A DNA stretch of 64,000 bases, taken from positions 35,589,454 to 35,653,453 of the forward strand of contig CM031601.1 in the NCBI GenBank assembly GCA_018398815.1, read 5' to 3'. The position numbers and the translations under genes were made by a program. Source of the stretch: Conus ventricosus. Its lineage: Eukaryota > Mollusca > Gastropoda > Neogastropoda > Conidae. A model generated the notes under the pieces. That model worked only from the letters and a program-made list of their open reading frames with translations. It was not told the origin of the DNA and did not search any database. The first letter of the stretch is position 1; every line of letters begins with the position of its first letter. Shown piece after piece: positions 56,220-64,000 of the stretch.

Positions 56220-57727
56220 TCCCCCTGGGAAAAAAAAAGATTTCTTTTTGTACCCTCAAGGGTTTGGGGGAAGGAAAAAAGGAAAGATTTGTGTTTATAC
56301 CCTCAGGGCCTAAAAAAAAAAGTTTCTATTGTACCCTCAAGGGTTTTGAGGGAAGGGAAAAAAAAGAACAAAGATTTTGATTTGTACCCCAAGGGTTTGA
56401 GGAAAGGGGAAAAAAAAAAAGTTTAATTATTTATGTGTATAATATTTGCATTTTTTTTTTTTTTGGTTCTATTTCTATGTGTGTTTCAGGTGGTTGAGAT
56501 TTCTTTTGTTGCTCTACTCCTTTAAAGGGTTTTTTTTTTTTTGGTAGGATTTCTTTTTGACCCTTCCCCCCCTCAGGACCGATACCTCAACCTCCTCTTG
56601 CTCGTACCGGGCAGCAAGGGGGCGGGGCGTTGAGGATCGCTGCCCTTTCCCCCTAGAGTATTAGATTTTGTTTTGTCCCCTTCCCAGGACTGATAGCCCC
56701 AACCTCTTCCTGCGTTAGCAGGGGGCATGGCTTTGGGGGAGTTTGGTAGTCCTTCCCTTCTCGTAAATATCTATTTCTTTCCCCTTTCCTATCGTTTCAT
56801 TTTGATTTTCCCCTTGCCCCTCAGAGTGTGGGATTGACTTCACCTCCGTCACGCAAATAGTGTGGTGGTGGAGTTGATTACCGCCACCCAAATAAACATC
56901 TTTATCTTTGATTATTTTTTTTTCTGTGTGTGTGCGAGATTTTCTTTGAGTTTGGGTGAATGTCATTTATTTATTGATTGTTAACTTTTTGTATTATTAC
57001 TGTAGTGTTGTGTATATTGTGAGTGTTTGTTTTTTTTCCCGTCTCCATTTCACGGAGACATGACCACTAGGGTGCTGTCTACGGGTTTCTTTGCTGTTCT
57101 TGATTTCTGCTCACTATTCCGATCCTGTGTATCCTTTCATTTCCTTTTCACCCCCTTGTTTCAAAACCTCTTAAACCTTCTCCTCAATAAGCTCCTATCT
57201 AGTGTTCTTTTCAACATTTTCATCTTTTAGGTAGGATTTTCCGCTAGTTTGTGTTTCTTCCCCCTCTTTTTAAATTTGTTTGTGCTTCCATTTGTTTGAA
57301 AATTTATATTCATTTATCGTATAAGGCGATACATTTGTTTTGTAAATTCATTTGAAATTAATAAGAAAGAAAGACGGACAACAAGAATTTTTTAAAGAAC
57401 TAAAACTTTATAAAGAATTTATTTTTCAGAAAACTTTATTGTGTTTTTTTTCCTTTCTTAGGAAAAACCGTTTAGCATGGAACTTCAATTTTTTTTTAAA
57501 TTCCAAATTGATAGCAGTTGCAAATTACTTTTGGAAAAATACATTCCTTTGTTTTCATATCTACCTTGTTTAGTAAGCCTTTCTTTTTATTCCCGGGAAA
57601 TTGAATTCTTTATTTGTATTTTCTATACTTACGTTTTGGGAAAACATATAGCATCATCATATATCGCCTTATTTTTTATTCATACTTAGAAATTGTTTTG
57701 GTGTTTATATCTGTTGAGGGTTCATTA
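56220..57727 (+). other. Long non-coding leader with internal repeats
   Basis: Four imperfect units of about 50 bp at 56225-56425 each carry GTACCCTCAAGGGTTT, which contains a palindromic ACCCTCAAGGGT core, followed by a purine run. A second, larger duplicated motif (CAGGACCGATACCTCAACCT / CAGGACTGATAGCCCCAACC) is at 56574 and 56686. The remainder is AT-rich without coding signal. Confidence 0.6.
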
Positions 57728-59130
57728 GGATGATTTTGATAAATATGTTAAACAAGCGGAACGCTTGGGTTTTGAGGAGAAAACTTACCAACTATGTGCA
57801 ACAATGCATAGATAGGGCAGACAGGCTAAGAGAAGGGGAAAAAATAAAAGGAAAACTAGAAAGTGAAGAAATCAAAGGAAATTAGAGATAGAAGAAAAAA
57901 GACTACAGAGGGAAGTTGAAGAAAGTAGACAAACAGAGGGAAGCTGAAGAAAAAAGACTACAGAGGGAAGCTAAATCTGAAGAAAAAAAAACACAGGGGG
58001 AATCTGAAATTTGGGAAGAAAAAAGACTACAGGGGGAAGCTGAAGAAAAAAGACTACAGAGGGAAGCTGAAGCTGAAGAACGTCAATTTAAGTTGAGACA
58101 GTTAGAACTAGAGACGATGCTGAAATTAGAAGATTACAGGCATCGAGAGAACCTCCACCAGCTCCACCAGTGGGTTTTCCGCAGCCGCGCCTCAACCAAA
58201 AGGGGCTTATTTTTCCAAAGTTACCGCCTTTTGAGGAAAAAAGGGATGACATTGATAGTTTTCTTTTCCGTTTTGAAAGTCACGCAACGTCTTGTGGTTG
58301 GCCAAAGGAGAAGTGGACATTGTATATGCGTCGTTGTTTAAGGGTAGCGTTTTGACACTGTACCACACCCTCCGGCGAAAAAAAAATTTAACTTGGGATC
58401 AGTTGAAAGAAGAACTCAAGAAATTTCAATGTTCTGCTGATCGTTTTCACAACGTTTCCGTTCTGTGCGCCCTGACAAAGGGAATCTTTTCCCCGTCGTT
58501 TCTAATTCGTAGAGTCATTTTTAGATCGATGGATCGATTCATCTAAAACGAACAAAACTTTTCAATCACTGCGAGATCTCCTTCTTAGAGAACAACTTTT
58601 CCAGACGTGAGCAAAGATCTGGCCACTTTCCTTAAAGAAAGGCAATTTGAAGCGTTGAGGAAATGTGTCAGATGGCGGGATCAATATGGTATCGCTCACC
58701 AGATAAGGGCGTGGCTAGGAAAGGAGAAATTTTCCATCTTTGAGTCTCATGCGTCATGTACTATCCCATCGGGACAGGGAAGTTACAGGAAAGGAAATCG
58801 TGGGTCATTTCTGAGTCCTCAAGGATATACAAATCCTAGGGAAAGGACAGGGATCTTTCCGCGGTTCGAGTGACTTTCGTCAGTACCAGTACTCACCGCC
58901 GGAAAACCCCGTTGCTCCTCAGCAAACGTTCCGAGGTCGTGGACAACGACCACCACGTAGACCTTTTGGGTCAGTTTCATGGACAGAACAGAAGTACACA
59001 AAATCAGTCAGCTGCCGATCAGACAATGCGATGTTTCTTTTGTGATTTGGGAAGTTCCATTGAAAAAGAATTGCCCTTTCAAACCAAAAGATTCAAAACC
59101 CCATTAGTCCCCCACTGATTGTGAGAAGGC
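57728..59130 (+). pseudogene. gag of the LTR element: coiled coil, capsid, zinc knuckle
   Basis: Begins near 57728 with KYVKQAERLGFEEKTYQL-like reading, then a Lys/Glu-rich coiled coil (about 57830-58140) including RQLELETMLKLEDYRHREN. The capsid starts with FPKLPPFEEKRDDIDSFLFR (about 58212-58271) and continues to SKDLATFLKERQFEALRKCV (about 58606-58665). A degenerate zinc knuckle starts MRCFFCDLG (about 59026-59050). Single-base indels break it into several frames. The domain style matches Gypsy gag proteins with this capsid type. Confidence 0.75.
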
Positions 59131-59189
59131 CTCGTTTTTTGGGACTACATCAAGCTGTTGATGGACTGGGGTTAGAAAACGGAGCCTCA

Positions 59190-59440
59190 ATGGATTGCAG
59201 GCTTCGGTTTTGCGAGACACTGGGTGCACCACTGCTGGTGTAAGAAAATCTTTCGTGCTTCGAAACCAGTATCTGGACACTGTCCAAAATGTTTGGGCGT
59301 TTGGAGGCAAGATTTAAACGTTTCCGCTGGCGAAAATTTCAGTAGATACACCGTACTACTCCGGATTTCTTTCCGCCTGTGTTATTGATAACCCAGTTTG
59401 CGACTTGATCTTGGGCAATTTGCCATGTCGCTACAAATAC
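59190..59440 (+). pseudogene. Aspartic protease of the LTR element
   Basis: LRDTGCTTAGVRKSFV carries the D-T-G active site (59216-59224), and VIDNPVCDLILGNLPC (about 59380-59427) is the conserved C-terminal part of Gypsy proteases. A frame change separates the two. It sits between gag and integrase. Confidence 0.75.
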
Positions 59441-59754
59441 ATGGGGGTGCTGGAGATCGTTTTTTCCTTGTCTGGTGAGTACCAATCGGACATCATAGAG
59501 CAGGGAAAGGCTACAAAGCCGCTAAAAGTCTCAAAACTGGGTGAACTCCAGATTACCCCAGATGACTAAAAAAAATGCAGGGGAAAAAACGAACGCTGAC
59601 GACAATACTTTCTGCGCTAAACAGACTGTCACTGAATACCAACGGACAAACCAACGTACATACTGGACTCTGACATTCTCTATAGGTGTGTACCTGGACA
59701 GGACAACAAACAAGTTGTCGTTCCAAAGCCACTAAGAGAGACGGTATAAAACAC

Positions 59755-60545
59755 GGCTCATGATCATTGGGTTTGCTGGTCACTGTGGAATCAAAAGAAC
59801 ATTAAAGAGAGTTCTTGATTCTTTTTACTGGCCAGGTGTCACAAAGGAAGTTACAGAATACTGCCGCTCATGTGACATCTGCCAAAAGACATCTCAGAAA
59901 GGTCGCGTCCCATGTGGGACCTTTGCACAAAATGCCTCTCTTTCCGTCCCATTTCGGAAGGTACATTGATCTTGTTGGGCCTTTACCACTGTCTTCTTCG
60001 GATATCGCTATATCTTAACTTGTGGGGGTACAGCGACAAGGTATCCAAGGCGATTCACTGAAGAAAATTGATACAGTGTCTGTCGCTGAAGCCTACTTGC
60101 GATTTTTTCCAGAGTGGGTCTTCCAGACGAAATTCTCTCGGATTGTGGAACGCAATTCATTTCCGATCTCATGAGAGAAATTTACAGACTGTTGTCAATC
60201 TCTTCCATTTCAACAACGCCATATCATCCCCAAACTAATGGGATGGTTGAACGTTTCAATGGAACGTTAAAGTCCATGTTGAGAAAGGTTGCAAGGGAAG
60301 AACCCCAGAATGGGAAACGTTCATACCGGCTTGCTTTTCGCATACAGGGAAATGCCGAACGAAACGCTGGGATTCTCACCATTCGAGCTTCTTTTTGGAC
60401 ACTCACCGAGGGGTCCTTTGGATCTACTGATGACACAATGGACGAAAAGACGGACATACCTGACATAAAAAATGTTTACCAATACGTTTATGAACTGCAT
60501 AATCGTTTGAAGGATGCATGTGGAGCTTGCTCAACAGTCAGCTGA
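59755..60545 (+). pseudogene. Integrase of the LTR element, catalytic triad present
   Basis: The H2C2 zinc-binding domain reads GHCGIKRTLKRVLDSFYWPG ... CRSCDICQKTSQ (59772-59900). The core follows: first Asp in YIDLVGPLPLSS (about 59963-60000), second Asp in EILSDCGTQF (codon at 60141), Glu in NGMVERFNGTLKSMLRK (codon at 60249), giving a D-35-E spacing. One frameshift separates the first Asp from the rest, and another lies near 60320. Function: insertion of element cDNA into the genome. It is located upstream of the reverse transcriptase sequence. Confidence 0.85.
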
Positions 60546-61020
60546 TAGAAAAAACAGATGTGTACAAGGTCTTTGCAGACAGAAAAGCAAAGGCACGTTC
60601 CTTCAGTGTAGGGGATAAAAATCCTTGTACTACTTTCTGATGAACATAACAAGCTTCGTGTTATTGGAAGGGGCTTTCAGGTGGGCGAAAAACTTCTGCA
60701 GTTAATTATAAGATCAAAATGGCAAACACTGAGAAGGTATTCCATGTAACATGGTTTAAGAAGTATGTTGAACGTACAAATGTTGCCATTAACCATCCCG
60801 TTTTAGTGGATATGTCCTATTCAGAAACGATGTGAACATGACAGATATTATCAGGATGATTTTGTACCCAATGTAACGTAAAAGGGCAGGTCAAAGGTTT
60901 TGAAAACAGCAAATTAGGAGTGTTAACATCTACCAGTGCAGATGATGTTTGTACCCCTTCCTACTCTGTCTATCAAAGGTGAAACCTATGATGATGTGGT
61001 TCGTCGAATGATTTGTCTTC
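60546..61020 (+). pseudogene. Integrase C-terminal region and linker
   Basis: KVFADRKAKARSFSVGDK then NYKIKMANTEKVFHVTWFKK and YVERTNVAINHPVLVDM (about 60735-60812) form the C-terminal DNA-binding-type tail of integrase. The linker leads without a break into the start of reverse transcriptase. Confidence 0.65.
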
Positions 61021-61491
61021 AAGTCAAACAGAACAGCTCAAAGACATTTGAAAGACTTTCAGGATGTGTTGACAGATACCCCAGGTACAGTGACTGGTAT
61101 TGAACCCCATAGTATTCAGTTAACTACTGAAATACCCGTGCGAACCAGACCAACCCCCTCCCATTTGCAAAAAAAAAGGTTGGGCGAGAGAGAAATCAAA
61201 GTAATGCTGGATTTAAAGGTCATAGAACCCTTTTACATCTCCGTTTAAAGCTCACCAGTTGTATTGGGGGACAAACCTGATGGATCGGGCGTTTCTGCAT
61301 CGATTACAGAAAAGTAAATAAGATCACTGTGTTCGATGCCCAGCCTATCCCAGACATTGAAGAACAACTGTGTCAGCCTCAGAGGGAAATTATTTGTGAA
61401 AGTATACTTGACTAAAGGAATTCCAATTTACCATTGACCAGTGCCTGGAACACCAAAAAAGTCCCTGGCGGATTTATTGTCACGTGTATGA
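61021..61491 (+). pseudogene. Reverse transcriptase start fused by deletion to RNase H end
   Basis: DFQDVLTDTPGTVTGIEPHS (about 61051-61110), EIKVMLDLKVIEP, DKPDGS and IDYRKVNKITVFDAQPIPDI (61299-61360) form the N-terminal third of a Ty3/Gypsy reverse transcriptase. After LTKG (about 61410) the sequence passes to TPKKSLADLLSRV plus stop (about 61450-61491), typical of the end of RNase H. The palm with its catalytic Asp pair and nearly all RNase H are absent. The stop here means pol ends with RNase H, so integrase really is internal. Confidence 0.75.
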
Positions 61492-62369
61492 ATATTCATG
61501 GACAAATGTAACTGTCTTCAAGGGAAAGACTATTTCCCGTTTTTGTCTTTCTTGATGATTACGGTGTGCTCACATTTGACAGTGCATTGTATGCTACTGA
61601 CTATTTAAATCAAGTGGTATTTATGCTTAATTTGCTTGTTGAAGTGACTATATGTTTTACAACAAACAACTACTGGATGTTGATGTAATACATAAATTTT
61701 TTCTTTGCTTTATTCTTCGTAAACAATGAAAAATCATGTACTATTTATGTCTGACTTGCTTGTGAAGATGAAAAATATATGTATGTGTCATGAGCAAATA
61801 ACTCTTTAGAAATTTATATACACATGTTTTGATGGTGCAGTGAGACAAACCTATTGTTTTCATTAGTTCATTGGGCAACAATGGAAAATATGTTTCACTT
61901 TTCAAGGACTATAACATTACATGTGGGGAAAAAAACTATGTTTAAACTATGTTTATTTGTTTACATGTCTTTTTGAGAAACATTTATACTTAGAAATGTG
62001 TCTCGTTTTCATGAGGGGTTTGAAACATGATGTGAGACAAAGATCAAGGGAAAAATGTGCTTCATATCGTAATATTAAACACAATTTGTGCTTTGAATTG
62101 TTAATAAACCTTAATTGTTTTATCCGTGTAATTGTGAAATGTATTTTGTGAGATATGGTGATCAATTATGAATGTTTTTTTTTAGACAGACGAAAGTTTA
62201 AAATATGCTATTTATGGTGGATCATGATGATTGATTCTATACGTTGATTAAATTTAAATTTTAATCATGTGTGATGGTTACACATTTTGAGATTCATGAC
62301 TGAAGATGTGTTTTAAGTGAAAATTGTATATCCTTTAAAAAAAAAATTTCTGGAGAAAATTTTTTCAAT
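61492..62369 (+). other. Non-coding 3' region of the LTR element
   Basis: AT-rich, stops in all frames, no envelope-like sequence recognised. Confidence 0.6.
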
Positions 62370-62383
62370 CCCAGGGTGGGGGG
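62370..62383 (+). promoter_or_regulatory. Putative polypurine tract
   Basis: CCCAGGGTGGGGGG immediately before the 3' LTR; the purine part AGGGTGGGGGG would prime plus-strand synthesis. Confidence 0.5.
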
Positions 62384-62384
62384 T

Positions 62385-63498
62385 TTTCATGTGACGTAGC
62401 CTCACATCAAGGCTTTGGGGCGCTCCATCACATGTAGTTTAGTGATATGAATCATTTCCCCCTGCCACTACTGAAAAGGGAAAAATATTCGTGTGGCTTG
62501 ACTAGTGTAGCGGGCGGGCCCCAAATAAATGTGAGTTATACTCATTCAAGAAACAAGGGTGGTCATTGGGTGAAAAATGACCACTGAGAGATAGTTTAAC
62601 AAGGGTTGGTAAGGTGCTGGTCATGTGTTTTTAAAACTGAGTATGCACCACAGGAGGAAGGAGGAAAGAATCAGTTTTTAACCCAGCAGATGGCCTAGAG
62701 CTCGAACCTGTCAGGACGTGGTCCTCTCTGCTGACCATCATTACCAGGTGAGCCATAGATAGGGTTGGGGAAAGCTACAGGGGGGAAACTTAAAGAAAAG
62801 AGAAAGAAAGAATTCATATGTTGAATTAAGAACAGGTTACTTTCACCCACCTTATTCGTGTTTCAAGCCCTTCACCCTTAGCCCTTCACCTTTTACCTTC
62901 ACCCTTCACCTTTCAACCCGTGAGGGGGTTGAAGATGGCCATGGTGTGGGGAACACACCGGTAGGCCAGCCCCAGGAATTAAGGGGCTCCAGGGGGAGGA
63001 GCCGGAACTCGTAATCTCTCCAGGGTCAGGAAGTCGAGGGAGAGGAGTCGGAAACTCGTCATCTCTCCAGGGACAGGAGAAGGCAGGAGAGAAGTTGGAA
63101 ATCCTACTCCAGTGAAAGGAGAATTTAAAGGGGTGATAAAATGTCTGTGAGAGACAGGAAAGCACGACCATATGAATCTTGTGTTTGATGCAGGCGTGGC
63201 ATCAGTGAGTACTGGAATTATTTTATTTCCTGGTCTGGATTTTGTGGGCCAATGTTGTGTGAAGGCCGTGACTTTATGAAGTCTGCGTGAGTTAGTTGCC
63301 TCTCAGTGGAAAGAGGCTAAATGTAAAAACCCGTTTATAAATTGTTTGATGTGATTTTGTAAAGTGTTTTTTTCCCTGAAGGAGAGGGGGAAAGAAAAAC
63401 ATTCGGTAGTGCGCCTTTTGGTTGATTGGAAAGATTGCGTGTGCGTATGGAGTAAATGCTGTCATGAATGCGTGCGGGCAAAAGTGACAGTGTGACAG
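62385..63498 (+). repeat. 3' LTR
   Basis: Matches 55072-56171 throughout, beginning at TTTCATGTGACGTAGCC and ending GTGTGACA. The differences are largely single-base insertions and deletions at homopolymers. Confidence 0.92.
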
Positions 63499-63503
63499 AT
63501 CTT
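63499..63503. repeat. Target site duplication, right copy
   Basis: GATCT, identical to 55067-55071. Confidence 0.9.
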
Positions 63504-64000
63504 GATAGTGATATTTCATTTTCTGTCTCATCTGAAGCCACATCAACTCCGGCAAAAGTCCCTAGAACTGTATCAGTGCAGACTCCCCCAGCTGCCATCA
63601 ATGCCAGTCAAAAAACAAGTTTCCTTTGGTGTCACATCTGATGCCACATCAACTCCCCCTCAAAGATTCAAGAGGCGCATCAGTGCAGACCGTTCCAACT
63701 GGCATTGACAAAGCATTGTCTCCGTTCAGAAAAAGAATCCTCAGGCCTTTGAGTCAGCTGAAGGCACCACTGACAAACACAGAAGCTTATTTCACAAAAC
63801 TTGCCCGCATTAAGCTCTCACAGTTCAGTGATAAAATGACTGTCACATGCCAAACTGGTGGACAGCCGATTGTGCTGAAAAAAAATTACAAAACCTCGGA
63901 AAGCATCAAGTGAAGCTCGAACACCACTCAGGAAGAAGCGAGCAAAAGAAATGAACAAAATTCGTTTGAATGTATCAGGAGACACTGAACAAGATGCGGC
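63504..64000 (+). pseudogene. Coding-like sequence right of the LTR element, unknown, runs off window
   Basis: Two similar segments, SSEATSTPAKVPRTVSVQTP and TSDATSTPPQRFKRRIS (about 63532-63600 and 63642-63692), suggest an internal repeat of about 35 residues. A basic/hydrophobic region follows (FRKRILRPLSQLKAPLTNTE, about 63726-63785; then AYFTKLARIKLSQFSDKMTV). Frames shift at least three times. It appears to continue the sequence left of 55067. The protein family is unknown. Confidence 0.4.

Larger units (their letters stand above)
55072..63498 (+). mobile_element. Ty3/Gypsy-like LTR retrotransposon with IN-before-RT order
   Basis: About 8.4 kb bounded by two LTRs of 1.1 kb and by the perfect duplication GATCT. 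Internal order is primer-binding site, repeat-rich leader, gag, protease, H2C2 plus integrase core, a chromodomain-free linker, then the start of a reverse transcriptase and a residual RNase H end (ADLLSRV plus stop). Integrase upstream of reverse transcriptase is the order of Ty1/copia and of the Gmr1-like group of Ty3/Gypsy; the sequence motifs are Ty3/Gypsy-like. Most of reverse transcriptase and RNase H is deleted, so the copy is non-autonomous. Confidence 0.85.

Overview
The window is eukaryotic, not bacterial. It is about 64 kb of gene-poor, repeat-dense animal DNA. The tRNA-headed SINE types, the mix of retrotransposon clades and the very heavy CA/CT/GGT/ATC microsatellite and minisatellite load suggest a lophotrochozoan, most likely a marine gastropod mollusc; the species cannot be fixed from sequence alone. 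There are no operons, rRNA genes, functional tRNA genes or CRISPR arrays.

Host gene: three exons on the minus strand encode part of an EF-hand protein (50540-50655, 47810-47894, 28966-29139). The second and third exons rebuild one complete EF-hand loop across an intron of about 18.7 kb. That intron and its 2.6 kb neighbour hold most of the mobile DNA and minisatellites between 29 and 50.5 kb. A second, weaker exon candidate lies on the plus strand at 8312-8419.

Layout: 1-5080 is a decayed Ty3/Gypsy LTR element whose reverse transcriptase is split by a SINE. 5.3-7.9 kb is a decayed LINE. 8-15.5 kb holds SINEs, a recent 563 bp tandem duplication and microsatellites. 15.6-17.15 kb is a 16 bp minisatellite. 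18.1-20.1 kb is one LINE inserted into another. 20.4-21.5 kb is a minus-strand L1/Tx1-type LINE cut by a SINE. 23.4-27.2 kb holds minisatellites and GGT-rich DNA. 27.9-28.4 kb is a Penelope-like GIY-YIG remnant. 31.0-32.2 kb is an unclassified repeat with internal tandem units. 35-44.3 kb is a minus-strand CR1-like LINE (RT, endonuclease and an esterase-type ORF1) invaded by a plus-strand LINE. 45.1-46.2 kb is a long-inverted-repeat foldback element sitting in a SINE. 51.8-52.6 kb is a probable solo LTR. 55.07-63.50 kb is a nearly full-length LTR retrotransposon with 1.1 kb LTRs and a perfect 5 bp target duplication.

Most notable: (1) the 55-63.5 kb element carries integrase upstream of reverse transcriptase, the unusual order known from Gmr1-like Ty3/Gypsy elements; (2) the 1,119 bp foldback element has about 370 bp arms, subterminal hairpins and a 4 bp target duplication; (3) the SINEs are mosaics that share heads and tails in different combinations; (4) the EF-hand gene has an exon whose polypyrimidine tract is replaced by a trinucleotide repeat. 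From about 52 kb onward many single-base indels suggest lower consensus accuracy, so frameshifts there should not automatically be read as decay.
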